From positions 95,435-159,434 of the forward strand of contig JAFZZY010000047.1 in assembly GCA_017615545.1 (NCBI GenBank): DNA of 64,000 bases. Reading direction: 5' to 3'. The DNA is from Lachnospiraceae bacterium (GTDB lineage: Bacteria > Bacillota > Clostridia > Lachnospirales > Lachnospiraceae). Below the pieces are notes generated by a model, which was not told the DNA's origin, ran no database searches, and saw only the letters and a program-made list of their open reading frames with translations. Positions 35,177 to 44,111 of the stretch are shown one piece after another; the stretch's first letter is position 1, and every line of letters starts with the position of its first letter. The position numbers and the translations under genes were made by a program.

Positions 35177-35230
35177 TTCAAAAATTGTTCAAAATTTTAT
35201 CATGGTATGTTCAAGAATAGCCGTTATACT
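35177..35230 (+). promoter_or_regulatory. Promoter with four 11-bp-phased direct repeats (OmpR/PhoP-type box)
   Basis: Hexamers TTCAAA (35177), TTCAAA (35188), ATCATG (35199, degenerate) and TTCAAG (35210) are each spaced by 5 bp. Ten bases after the last hexamer comes a -10 box TATACT (35225-35230). There is no good -35, as expected for an activated promoter. PhoP/PhoB boxes have this geometry, but the hexamer sequence differs from the best known forms. Confidence 0.55.
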
Positions 35231-35292
35231 AAAGCCATAAGATAAATCAAGTAAGCGAGTTTATCGATTTACTTTTTGATTTTTTCATAATA

Positions 35293-35329
35293 GGCCGGTG
35301 GCTAACACCTGCCGGCCCTCCTCCTTTTA
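35293..35329 (+). terminator. First plus-strand terminator of the candidate small RNA
   Basis: GGCCGG with CCGGCC plus inner GG/CC pairs, loop CTAACA, then CTCCTCCTTTT. Confidence 0.6.
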
Positions 35330-35362
35330 TAGATATAAACATAATCCATTACTGCAAATCGC

Positions 35363-35394
35363 AACGGGCACATTTATATGTGCCCGTTTTGTTG
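35363..35394 (+). terminator. Second plus-strand terminator
   Basis: Perfect stem AACGGGCACAT with ATGTGCCCGTT, TTAT loop, then TTTTGTTGT. The T-run is on the plus strand only, so it is not an obvious terminator for ppk, which ends 11 bp away on the other strand. Confidence 0.75.
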
Positions 35395-35404
35395 TGTATA
35401 CCTT

Positions 35405-37573
35405 TTATACCGAGCTCTTGGGCTTGAAGGTATGAGAAGCGGTCCCTTCCGCTTCTTTTTTTATGTCTTTTTCTTTCTGCGCGGCTTCCTTGCAGAAGTA
35501 CTCCTGCGCGATCACCTTTGTCTTTCCGCGCGCAGTCAGGCGCTCGTAACTGCCGTCCGGCAGCATGCGTCTGGCTTTGCCGTTGTCCGAAAGCAGGACG
35601 TCCATGACCGCCATCGTGCGCTTCTTAAGCTCCTCATCTTCGATGGGGAACAGGATCTCGACACGGCGGTCCAGATTACGAGGCATCCAGTCGGCGCTCG
35701 ACATGTAGACCTCTTCCTGATTATCGTTGTAGAAGCAGAATATGCGGCTGTGCTCGAGGAAATTGCCCACAATGGAAATGACCTGAATGTTCTCGGACAG
35801 GCCGGGAACGCCCGCCTTCAGGCAGCAAATTCCGCGCACAACAAGTTTGATCTCGACGCCGGCAGCATTGGCCTCATAAAGCGCATCGATGATCTCCTGG
35901 TCGCACAGGGAGTTCATCTTCGCAAGGATGCGGCCTTTGCGGCCCTCCAGCGCATGGTTCGTCTCACGACGGATCAGGTACAGAAAACGCTCGCGCATCC
36001 AGTGCGGCGCGATCACCAGTTTATTCCACGTCATCGGCTCGGAATATCCGCTCAGCATGTTAAAGACCGCCGTCGCATCCTCGCCGATCGCATAGTTGCA
36101 CGTGAACAGGCCCATATCCGTATAGAGTTTCGCCGTCTGGTCGTTGTAGTTACCCGTGCCCAGATGCACGTAGCGGACAATGCCTTCCTCTTCGCGGCGT
36201 ACGACGAGCGTGATCTTGCTGTGCGTCTTCAGGCCGACCAGGCCATAGATTACGTGACAGCCGGCATGCTCGAGCATACGCGCCCAGTTGATATTGTTTT
36301 CCTCATCAAAACGGGCCTTCAGCTCCACCAGTACGGAGACCTGCTTGCCGTTGTCGGCCGCGCGGGCCAGGGCCGCGATGATGGGTGAATTACCGCTGAC
36401 GCGGTAGAGTGTCTGTTTGATCGCCAGAACGTCCGGATCCTCGGATGCCTTACGCACGAATTCCACGACAGGGTCGAAGGACTCGTACGGATGGTGCATC
36501 AGGATGTCGCCCTTCTTGATGTTCTCGAAGATATCGAGCTTCGGATCGAACATCGGCGACTTCTTCGGCACGAACGGCTTATTGCGCAACTGGTCATATC
36601 CGGGCAGGGAACTGAGTTTCATCAGGAAGGTCAGGTCCAGCGGTCCGGTCAATGCATACACCCATTCGGGCTTTAGCGCCAGCTGCTTCTGCAGTGTTTT
36701 CAGGAGACGTTTGTCCATGCCGCTCTGCACTTCCAGGCGGATGGCGCGTCCCCATTTACGCTTTTTGATCTGGCGGGCGATCTCCTCCAGGAGGTCCTCC
36801 GCCTCTTCTTCCTCCAGATCCAGGTCCGCATTACGCGTGATCCGGTACGGGTAGGCACAGATGACATCGTAGTTCAAGAAAAGCTTACTGATGTTCTGCT
36901 CGATCACTTCCTCCAGCAGCACGAAACGCGCCGTCTTTTCGGAAGTCAGGGCGACCAGACGCGGAAGTCCTGCCGGAACCTGCACGGTCGCAAATTCCAG
37001 TTCGGCCTCGGGTGCCGCCGCCTCTTTATTCTTCTTTTTACTCTTTTGTTTGATCAGCGTGGATACGCCCGCCTTCGGCGCGAGCAGGGCCGCGATATTC
37101 AGACTCTTATTACGGATCAAGGGGAACGGACGCGACGAATCCACGGCCATCGGCGTCAGCACCGGATAGATCTCCTCGTCAAAGAAGCGTTCCGTGTACT
37201 TCTTCTCTTCCGCCGTCATGTCCTCATATTGTGTGATCAGCTCGATGTTTTCCTTCTCCAGCGCAGGCATCAGCGCACGGTTGAAGGTCTGGTACTGCCC
37301 GTTCATGAACGCGTGCGTTTTCTGCGCGATCAGTTCCAGCTGCTTCCCCACTTTGTAGCCGGCGATGTCAGGCTTGTCATATCCCACCTCGCGCATATCG
37401 GTCAATGAACCGACGCGCACCATGAAAAACTCGTCCAGGTTGGAAGCCGTGATGCTTAAGAATTTCAGGCGCTCCAACAACGGCAGGGTCTTATCCCTCG
37501 CCTCTCCGAGTATGCGGTCATTAAATTCGAGCCAGCTCAGCTCGCGGTTGATGTATTTACTATCCGTAACCAT
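35405..37573 (-). CDS. ppk: Polyphosphate kinase PPK1
   Basis: The 722-residue enzyme reversibly polymerises the gamma-phosphate of ATP into polyphosphate. The N-terminal domain starts YINRELSWLEFNDRIL; the catalytic half shows HHPYESFDPVV and the auto-phosphorylated His region in GLKTHSKITLVVRR, followed by YVHLGTGNYND. A lysine-rich insertion (KQKSKKKNKEAA, about residue 180) is not part of the usual core. Length is normal (690-720). It is 29 bp downstream of the exopolyphosphatase gene and ends a long run that begins with folate genes. Confidence 0.96.
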   Translation of the reverse strand: MVTDSKYINRELSWLEFNDRILGEARDKTLPLLERLKFLSITASNLDEFFMVRVGSLTDMREVGYDKPDIAGYKVGKQLELIAQKTHAFMNGQYQTFNRALMPALEKENIELITQYEDMTAEEKKYTERFFDEEIYPVLTPMAVDSSRPFPLIRNKSLNIAALLAPKAGVSTLIKQKSKKKNKEAAAPEAELEFATVQVPAGLPRLVALTSEKTARFVLLEEVIEQNISKLFLNYDVICAYPYRITRNADLDLEEEEAEDLLEEIARQIKKRKWGRAIRLEVQSGMDKRLLKTLQKQLALKPEWVYALTGPLDLTFLMKLSSLPGYDQLRNKPFVPKKSPMFDPKLDIFENIKKGDILMHHPYESFDPVVEFVRKASEDPDVLAIKQTLYRVSGNSPIIAALARAADNGKQVSVLVELKARFDEENNINWARMLEHAGCHVIYGLVGLKTHSKITLVVRREEEGIVRYVHLGTGNYNDQTAKLYTDMGLFTCNYAIGEDATAVFNMLSGYSEPMTWNKLVIAPHWMRERFLYLIRRETNHALEGRKGRILAKMNSLCDQEIIDALYEANAAGVEIKLVVRGICCLKAGVPGLSENIQVISIVGNFLEHSRIFCFYNDNQEEVYMSSADWMPRNLDRRVEILFPIEDEELKKRTMAVMDVLLSDNGKARRMLPDGSYERLTARGKTKVIAQEYFCKEAAQKEKDIKKEAEGTASHTFKPKSSV

Positions 37574-37602
37574 AAGATTCCGGCTCCTTCCTTACTTTGT
37601 TA

Positions 37603-39141
37603 TCACAGTTTTCTCTTCTGTTTCAATACCGGCACGATGCCGAACACCTGCGCGAAGAAATCCGCCTTACGCGCCAGCATGCCCCGTTCGAGGGCAATGT
37701 CCGACTTGCTGTCGACTACGATCTGCAGTTGCTCATCCTTCAGCGTTACGCGGATGTCGCGGATCTTCTGGCGATGGCTGCGGTCTAAAGCATTGGCCAG
37801 ACGCAGGATCGCCGTCAACTTGATGACGGTACGGTAACTCTCCGACGTAAGCACGTCCTCGGGCTTCTCATCGAAGGGAAGCGCGATCGTGTTGAAGCGG
37901 ATCACATTGGCCAGGATGGCCTGCTCCTGCGTCGAGAGACCCAAGATCTCGGTCGACTTCACGATGCAGTAGGAACACTCGCCCGGAAGGGACATGTTGA
38001 TGAACTTACCGCAGTCGTGCAGGATCGCCGCCATCTGCAGCAGCAGGCGGCTCCGCTTACCCAGGCCATGCTGCTTCTTCATATTGTCGAACAGGAGCGC
38101 CGCGATGTCCGAGAGGGTCTCGGAGTGGTCGGCGTTGCCCATATAGCGGTTCCGGATGCGGCGGGCCGCCTCAAGCGACTCCTTCGCGAAATCATTGACC
38201 GACGCGGCAGGCAGAAGTTTCTGCTTATTCGCATACTCGGTCGCCATACCGTCGCTTAAGTTTACGCCGGGGAGATAGATCTCCGTCGCTCCCGAATTAT
38301 TCAAAAACCGATAGTAGATCATGGCCACGGGCAGGATGAGTTTCGCGTACTCTTCCGGAATGCCGTAGTTCGTCGCCATGTCGTTTGCGCTCGTCTTGCG
38401 CACTTCCATATAGGTCCGGATGAAATCCTCCGAACGGATGACCTGGGCCTTCGGCATGTGCATGACTTTTGCCACGAACAGCAGGATGCAGTCGCCGATC
38501 GCCAGAATGCGTTTGATGTTTTTCCCCTCGCCGCCGTAGCGCCAGAAGGTGTCGAGTTCATTGTCCGCGAGCTCTTCTGCCAGACTGTAAACGTCGCCCG
38601 TGAAGGAGAACTCCTCCAGCGTCGATTGCATACGCAGGGCGCCCAGACCCAGGTTCTGCGTCGAGATCAGCAGGCCCTTATCATACAGTGAGATCTGCGT
38701 GCTTCCGTAACCGACGTCCACGATGGCACAGGGCTGCTCCACGACTTCCTTAAACGAAGGCATCCACAGAGGGATGGCGTTGTAGGTCAGGTAACGCTGC
38801 TCGGCGTTCGAGAGCACCGTGACCTCCACACCCGTGCGGACTTTGATCTGGTCCAGGACGATGACACGGTTTTTCGCCTCACGCAGGGCGCTCGTCGCAT
38901 AGGCGCGGTACGCCTCGACATGGTACCCCTGCATGATCTCGTTGAAGCCCGACAGCGTCGCACACAGCTCATCCAGCATCTCCTTGCTGATCACGCCGTC
39001 ACGATAGGTGTCGTTTCCGAGCCCGATCACATGGCGCACGTGGTCAATGCAGGCGATCCTGCCCTTCATGTTCATTTCGTAGATGGACAGCTCGAGTTCA
39101 AAAGAACCGACGTCGACAGCAGCAAACAGTTTCACAGCCAT
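37603..39141 (-). CDS. ppx: Exopolyphosphatase Ppx/GppA with C-terminal HD domain
   Basis: The 512-residue protein has the ASKHA fold of Ppx/GppA (FAAVDVGSFELELSIYEM and IVDVGYGSTQISLY), which removes terminal phosphate from polyphosphate or converts pppGpp to ppGpp. The C-terminal half carries an HD domain (MAAILHDCGKFINMS), as in longer members. Its place next to ppk favours polyphosphate as substrate. I chose the ATG at MAVKLFAAVD because AGGAGG is 6 bp before it; an ATG two codons earlier abuts the ribosome site directly. Confidence 0.92.
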   Translation of the reverse strand: MAVKLFAAVDVGSFELELSIYEMNMKGRIACIDHVRHVIGLGNDTYRDGVISKEMLDELCATLSGFNEIMQGYHVEAYRAYATSALREAKNRVIVLDQIKVRTGVEVTVLSNAEQRYLTYNAIPLWMPSFKEVVEQPCAIVDVGYGSTQISLYDKGLLISTQNLGLGALRMQSTLEEFSFTGDVYSLAEELADNELDTFWRYGGEGKNIKRILAIGDCILLFVAKVMHMPKAQVIRSEDFIRTYMEVRKTSANDMATNYGIPEEYAKLILPVAMIYYRFLNNSGATEIYLPGVNLSDGMATEYANKQKLLPAASVNDFAKESLEAARRIRNRYMGNADHSETLSDIAALLFDNMKKQHGLGKRSRLLLQMAAILHDCGKFINMSLPGECSYCIVKSTEILGLSTQEQAILANVIRFNTIALPFDEKPEDVLTSESYRTVIKLTAILRLANALDRSHRQKIRDIRVTLKDEQLQIVVDSKSDIALERGMLARKADFFAQVFGIVPVLKQKRKL

Positions 39142-39153
39142 AGGCATCCTCCT

Positions 39154-40482
39154 TTACAGCGTCTGCTGGCTCAGATCCGCGATAAACTGGGCGGCCAGAC
39201 GACCGGACATCATTCCGTGGCGCAGCTCCCAACGTCTCGCGAGGGCAAATAACTCCTCTTTCGGCGTGGTGATGCCTGCGCGGCGCGCCAGCACCTCCAC
39301 CATTTCTTCAAAATCTGCCCGGTTCGGGCTTCCGTAGTAGATCGTCACGCCGAAACGCGCCGACAGGGACAGTTTCTCCTGGATGCCGTCGCCGCCGTGC
39401 AGATCGTCGGAACGTTTTTCTTCATTGTCCAAAACAGACTCTTTGATCAGATGTCTGCGGTTCGAAGTTGCGTAGATGCAGACATTTTCCGGTTTCTCCT
39501 CGAGGCCGCCCTCGATGACTGCCTTGAGGTATTTATATTCGATCTCGAATTCTTCAAACGAAAGGTCATCCATGTAGATGACGAAGCGGTAATTGCGACC
39601 CTTCAGCGACTTGATGATGTCCGGCAGGTGCTGGAACTGGTGTTTGTACACCTCGATCATGCGCAGACCGCTCTGGAAGTATTTATTCATGCAGGCCTTG
39701 ATGCTGGAGCTTTTGCCGGTACCGCTGTCGCCGAACAAAAGCACGTTGTTGCAAGATCTGCCCGCGAGGAAGCTCTCCGTGTTGTCGCAAAGCATGCGGA
39801 CCTGATCCTTGTAGCCTACAAGATTATCAAAGGTAAAGGTGCTGCAGTGTGTCATCTGCTCCAGCACGACCGTAGTGTTGCCACCGCTGATGACCTTCTC
39901 CGACATGCGGAAGGCCTTATACAGGCCAAGTTTACCCACGCCGATGTTGCGATAGAAACGCTCCAAATAGCCGCAGAACGCGTCAAGGTCGCCCTCGTAC
40001 GCCGCGTGTCCCAGTTGACGCGCCAGAACGTTGACATCATTGACCGTCTCGAGCGGATAACGCACGCGACCGCCCGTCATGCAGGTGTAATCGCGGAAAA
40101 TGTCCTTCTTCACTTCATCCTCGATGGGCGCGGTGAAATCGCAGGCATATAAATGCATGAAATGCTGCAGATCCTGGCGCGCCAGACGCTCCAGGTGCGC
40201 GTCCACGGGCTTCCCCTCCGGACGACGCTCCAAAGCCAGCGAGAACGCATTTTCCGAGTTGATCAGCGCATAAGTAAGATAAACATGCGCGAGGTTGCCG
40301 GACAGGCCGTAGCGCTCCGCGATATCCGCGATCAGTTTCCCGAGCAGAGCGGAAAATGTCTGCTCGTAGATCGTAAGTGTCGTGGGATCGTTCGCCTCGT
40401 GCATCGAAAACAGTTCGCACAGACCCTCATACAGGTCGGCCTTCTGTAAAGTGCGGTATAATATCGGTTCGTAATCGATCAT
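39154..40482 (-). CDS. DUF815 AAA+ ATPase
   Basis: The 442-residue product belongs to the DUF815 ATPases. Walker A is LLFGDSGTGKSSSIKA, Walker B YRFVIYMDDLSFEEFE, and sensor VCIYATSNRRHLIKE. The N-terminal 180 residues are helical and poorly conserved. The cellular role is not established. The gene shares its start with the folBK stop (TGATG) and lies 12 bp before ppx, so it is co-transcribed with folate and polyphosphate genes. Confidence 0.85.
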   Translation of the reverse strand: MIDYEPILYRTLQKADLYEGLCELFSMHEANDPTTLTIYEQTFSALLGKLIADIAERYGLSGNLAHVYLTYALINSENAFSLALERRPEGKPVDAHLERLARQDLQHFMHLYACDFTAPIEDEVKKDIFRDYTCMTGGRVRYPLETVNDVNVLARQLGHAAYEGDLDAFCGYLERFYRNIGVGKLGLYKAFRMSEKVISGGNTTVVLEQMTHCSTFTFDNLVGYKDQVRMLCDNTESFLAGRSCNNVLLFGDSGTGKSSSIKACMNKYFQSGLRMIEVYKHQFQHLPDIIKSLKGRNYRFVIYMDDLSFEEFEIEYKYLKAVIEGGLEEKPENVCIYATSNRRHLIKESVLDNEEKRSDDLHGGDGIQEKLSLSARFGVTIYYGSPNRADFEEMVEVLARRAGITTPKEELFALARRWELRHGMMSGRLAAQFIADLSQQTL

Positions 40483-41324
40483 CAGTCATCCTCTTTCCTG
40501 TTTAATCTTTCCAGTAACTGCTCCATGTTCAGATGCAGCACGGGGTGACACGCCCCCGGCGCGATCATCGTCATGGGCTGCAGCACAAACGCGCGCTCGG
40601 TCATCCGCGGGTGCGGGATCACGAGCTCCGGTGTCGAGATCACTTCGTCATCGTAGAGCAGGATGTCGACATCCAGCGTGCGCGGTCCCCAATGGATCTG
40701 GCGTGTGCGGTTCTGCGACTGCTCCGCGTCCTGGCAGGCCGCCAGCAGCATCTCCGGCGACAGCGTCGTCGAAACCTCGACCGCCGCGTTCAGAAAATCC
40801 GGCTGCTCAGTGTAGCCCCAGGCCGGTGTATTGATATATTCGGAGACCTTCTTTACGCGGATCTCCGGGTTTTGTTTTAATCGGTCAATGCCTGCGTCCA
40901 GCATGGCTTTGCGGTCACCCAGGTTCGAGCCCAGCGACAGATAAGCGATGTGCCGCGAACGGGTCACGCTCACGCCGAGCGACTGGAACGAAAAGCGGAC
41001 GGGTGCGCCGGGCTTCGCCAGTTTTACGGTAACGCCCTTCAGCAGCGGGAATTCATCTAGCAGATAGATCGCGAGCCGGTGCGCCGCCGTCTCCAGCAGG
41101 CCATACGTATTCTCCTGCAGAAACGCGACCGCCTTCTGCGTCGCCTCCCCGTAATGGATGGTCTTCTTCAGGTCGTCTTTTGCCGCCGCGCGCTCCATAG
41201 GAACGTACAGCACCAACGACAACATAAACGTCTGGCCGAGGCTCTTCTCCTCGGCAAAAACGCCGTGGTTCGCGTAAAACGGAACCTCATTGATAAAGAT
41301 CTGATCTATCATAGACAAATTCAT
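40482..41324 (-). CDS. folK: Bifunctional dihydroneopterin aldolase / HPPK (FolB-FolK fusion)
   Basis: The 280-residue product has FolB first (residues about 1-120: IFINEVPFYANHGVFAEEK, with the ANHG catalytic region) and FolK second (AYLSLGSNLGDRKAM and HWGPRTLDVDILLYD). It would cleave dihydroneopterin and then pyrophosphorylate the 6-hydroxymethyl product, two consecutive steps of folate synthesis. The ATG at MNLSMIDQ follows AGGGGA by 6 bp. The fusion is common in Clostridia. The symbol names one half; folB applies to the other. Confidence 0.93.
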   Translation of the reverse strand: MNLSMIDQIFINEVPFYANHGVFAEEKSLGQTFMLSLVLYVPMERAAAKDDLKKTIHYGEATQKAVAFLQENTYGLLETAAHRLAIYLLDEFPLLKGVTVKLAKPGAPVRFSFQSLGVSVTRSRHIAYLSLGSNLGDRKAMLDAGIDRLKQNPEIRVKKVSEYINTPAWGYTEQPDFLNAAVEVSTTLSPEMLLAACQDAEQSQNRTRQIHWGPRTLDVDILLYDDEVISTPELVIPHPRMTERAFVLQPMTMIAPGACHPVLHLNMEQLLERLNRKEDD

Positions 41325-41334
41325 AAGCATTCCC

Positions 41335-42141
41335 CTAGCTGTTGCGGATCGCTTCCGTCATCGCGATCGTACGCAGGTTTTCTTTTACATCATGCACGCG
41401 GACGATGCCGTAGCGTGCCAAAACCGCCAGTGTCGTCGTCACCAACGTGCCCTCCAGGCGGTCACCTGCCGGAAGGTCCAGAGTATTTCCGATCACGGAT
41501 TTGCGCGAGCATCCCAGCAGAAGCGGCAGGCCGAAACGATGCAGGTCCGCCAGATGGTTCAGCAGGATCAGATTCCCCTCGGTGTTCTTCGCGAACCCGA
41601 TGCCCGGATCCAGGATGATCTTTCCGCGGTCAATGCCGGCCGCATCCGCGATCCGAAGGCTCTCCTCCAGATCCGCAATCACACCCTCCACGACATTTTC
41701 CGTGATGATGTTTTCATTGTTGTGCATCAGGCAGTAGCATACGCCTGAATCCGCGACGACCTTCGCCATCGCAGGATCGTTTTTCAGTCCCCAGATATCA
41801 TTGATCAAGTCTGCGCCCTCGTTGATCGACGCCCTCGCGACCTTCGAACGGTACGTGTCCACGGAGATCGGCACATCGTAGCGCTTCTTCACCTCGGACA
41901 GCACGGGGATCACGCGGCGGATCTCTTCCTCCTCCGTGATGAACTCATGCCCCGGGCGCGTCGACATGCCACCGATATCGAGGATGTCCATCCCCTCGGA
42001 GAGCATGCGCTCCACCTGGATCAGCGCCGTATCCAACGTCGTATATCTACCGCCGTCGGAAAACGAATCCGGTGTGATATTCAATATTCCCATCACATAC
42101 GTATGGTTTTCAAAATCAAATTCCCTGTTTCCTATCTTCAT
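41335..42141 (-). CDS. folP: Dihydropteroate synthase
   Basis: The 268-residue TIM-barrel enzyme condenses HPPK product with p-aminobenzoate; it is the target of sulfonamides. Signatures are VMGILNITPDSFSDGGRY, LDIGGMSTRPG and ILDPGIGFAKNTEGNL. The DIGGMSTRPG loop has Met in place of the usual Glu (GGESTRPG), a detail worth checking for drug response. It sits between folE and folBK. Confidence 0.95.
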   Translation of the reverse strand: MKIGNREFDFENHTYVMGILNITPDSFSDGGRYTTLDTALIQVERMLSEGMDILDIGGMSTRPGHEFITEEEEIRRVIPVLSEVKKRYDVPISVDTYRSKVARASINEGADLINDIWGLKNDPAMAKVVADSGVCYCLMHNNENIITENVVEGVIADLEESLRIADAAGIDRGKIILDPGIGFAKNTEGNLILLNHLADLHRFGLPLLLGCSRKSVIGNTLDLPAGDRLEGTLVTTTLAVLARYGIVRVHDVKENLRTIAMTEAIRNS

Positions 42142-42159
42142 CTTCAGATCCTTTTGAAA

Positions 42160-42714
42160 CTATGCGCCCTTGATCATCGACAATACGCGCGCGGTGAGGT
42201 TTTCATCCTCAAACACGCCGCGACGCACATAAGTCTCGGTCTTGCTTCCAGGCTTCTTAACGCCACGCATGGTCATGCACATATGCTCAGCCTCGATCAC
42301 GACCATCACGCCCTTCGCGCCCAGATCCTTCATGATCGAATCCGCGATCTGGCTGGTCATGCGCTCCTGCAACTGCAGACGCTTCGCATACACCTCAACG
42401 GTGCGCGCCAGCTTCGACAGGCCGGCTACCTTCTTACCGGGAACGTAGGCGATGTGCGCCTTACCGTAGAACGGCACCATATGATGCTCGCACATAGAGT
42501 AGAACGGAATGTCCTTCTCCAGGATGAGGTCGGTATTGCAGCCGGAAAACTGCTTGGACAGATGCTTGGAAGCATCCTCCTCGTACCCTGCGAATATCTC
42601 CTCATACATGCGGGCCACACGCGCGGGTGTCTCCAACAGTCCCTCGCGGTCCGGATCCTCTCCCATGCCCTCCAGGATCATGCGTACACCCTTTTCGATC
42701 TTTTTCTTATCCAT
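42160..42714 (-). CDS. folE: GTP cyclohydrolase I
   Basis: The 184-residue zinc enzyme turns GTP into dihydroneopterin triphosphate, the first folate step. The zinc-binding Cys and His lie in [19 protein letters not shown] with the later Cys in [17 protein letters not shown]. It is a type IA enzyme with intact motifs. It is 10 bp downstream of folC. Confidence 0.96.
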   Translation of the reverse strand: MDKKKIEKGVRMILEGMGEDPDREGLLETPARVARMYEEIFAGYEEDASKHLSKQFSGCNTDLILEKDIPFYSMCEHHMVPFYGKAHIAYVPGKKVAGLSKLARTVEVYAKRLQLQERMTSQIADSIMKDLGAKGVMVVIEAEHMCMTMRGVKKPGSKTETYVRRGVFEDENLTARVLSMIKGA

Positions 42715-42724
42715 TGTAAACTCC

Positions 42725-44014
42725 TTATGATTTCATGCCTTCGATCGCCGTCTTTCGCAGCGGTTCGAGAAATGTAAACGAACCAAGAGCAGCGACGAGG
42801 ACCTTTCCCTGCATCGTTCCGGCCTCCGAGATCGCCTCGGAAAATGCCTGCTTCACGCTTCCGAATCTGCGGATCCTGCAAGTTTTCACTGCTTCGAGTT
42901 TCTCAAACTCTTCGGCCAATGTAACCGCAGCCAGTCCGCGTTTCCCGCGTGTCGCCCCGAAATACACCACATCGGGCGCCGTCCCTGCGATCTGTCGCAA
43001 AACGGCGGGGTAATCCTTATCTTTAAGCATACCACAAACTATGATTTTTTTATAGTCTTTCCAATCGCTTTTTATACTTTCCGCAAAGCTTTTTGCGGCC
43101 GGCAGATTATGTGCGCCGTCCAAAATGACCACGTGGTCTCTTCTGCCCTTCACGGGAAGGATCTCAAACCGTCCCGGCAGTGCTGTTTCGGCCAGTCCCC
43201 GGCGGATCTGCGCTTCGTCGATCGCGAAGCCTGCCTTCTTCAGTTCCTGTAAACATGCATAGGCACAGGCAGCATTTTCCGCGGCCGCCCGTCCCGCCAT
43301 CGCAAGCTTGATCTTCGCAGTTTTTCCGAGATACGCTTCGCTCTCGATCACCGGGCAATGCTTCTCGCCCGCCGTCTTCCGTACCACGTCCATCGCATCC
43401 GCAGGGATGTTCTTCCCCAGGATCACGGGCCGCCCCTCGCGAAAGATCCCGGCCTTATGCGCCGCGATCTGCGCCGTCGTATCGCCGAGGAAATCCATGT
43501 GATCCATGCCTACCGACGTCAACACCGCGCACAGCTGCGACTGCGTCTCATAAGCGTTCGTCGCGTCCAGGTCGCCGCCCAGACCAGTCTCCAGCAAAAC
43601 GATATCAACTTTCTCCCTGGCAAAATACAGGAAGGCCTTCGCCGTCAATCGCTCAAACGGACTCGGCGCGTCCTCTTTCGGAAAATGCTTCTCGCATACT
43701 GCATTTACCTCTTCGGTCAGCGCTCGCATCCTTCGCGCCGTGATATTCTTTGCATTTACGCTCAGGACCTCGTACGGCGTAAACACCGCCGGCGTCGTAA
43801 ACACGCCGACCTTCCGCTTCGGATCCTGACATAAAACAGACTTCAAAAAGGCGATCACCGTACCCTTGCCGTTGGTCCCCGCCACATGCACGATCTTCAG
43901 TTGGTCCTGCGGATCCCCGAGGAGTTCCAACAGTTTGCGCATCCGCGAAAGGCCCAGCCGGATCTCGTCCAGGGCAGCCGCGGTCACGCCGCTCGTGTAC
44001 TCGTTTTTCTCCAT
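42725..44014 (-). CDS. folC: Folylpolyglutamate / dihydrofolate synthase
   Basis: The 429-residue Mur-ligase-family enzyme adds glutamate to folates and may join it to dihydropteroate. The ATP loop [19 protein letters not shown], the [11 protein letters not shown] motif and C-terminal [13 protein letters not shown] are complete. It begins the folate cluster. No own promoter was obvious; a strong hairpin at 44054-44076 separates it from the upstream glycosyltransferase. Confidence 0.95.
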   Translation of the reverse strand: MEKNEYTSGVTAAALDEIRLGLSRMRKLLELLGDPQDQLKIVHVAGTNGKGTVIAFLKSVLCQDPKRKVGVFTTPAVFTPYEVLSVNAKNITARRMRALTEEVNAVCEKHFPKEDAPSPFERLTAKAFLYFAREKVDIVLLETGLGGDLDATNAYETQSQLCAVLTSVGMDHMDFLGDTTAQIAAHKAGIFREGRPVILGKNIPADAMDVVRKTAGEKHCPVIESEAYLGKTAKIKLAMAGRAAAENAACAYACLQELKKAGFAIDEAQIRRGLAETALPGRFEILPVKGRRDHVVILDGAHNLPAAKSFAESIKSDWKDYKKIIVCGMLKDKDYPAVLRQIAGTAPDVVYFGATRGKRGLAAVTLAEEFEKLEAVKTCRIRRFGSVKQAFSEAISEAGTMQGKVLVAALGSFTFLEPLRKTAIEGMKS

Positions 44015-44053
44015 CTGTCTTCCTCAAAAAAGTTCTTCTTGTTGATAGCACCC

Positions 44054-44076
44054 GCACGATGTGCGGGTGCTCCTAT
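44054..44076 (-). terminator. Hairpin between the GT2 gene and folC
   Basis: Perfect stem AGCACCCGCAC with GTGCGGGTGCT around ATC. No T-run follows directly on the minus strand, so termination is plausible but not certain. Confidence 0.5.
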
Positions 44077-44111
44077 TCGCGGCCCGGCAGCCCGGACCGT
44101 TCACTATCGGT

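Larger units (their letters stand above)
35237..35394 (+). ncRNA. Candidate small RNA driven by the phased-repeat promoter
   Basis: Between the promoter and two terminators there is no ATG with a ribosome site, so the product would be RNA, about 90 nt to the first terminator or 155 nt to the second. It would converge with ppk, whose 3' end is 10 bp away. No known RNA family was recognised. Existence is inferred from promoter plus terminators only. Confidence 0.4.

Noticed and set aside
35363..35394. Terminator of ppk
   Set aside because: The hairpin is close to the ppk end, but the T-run exists only on the plus strand.
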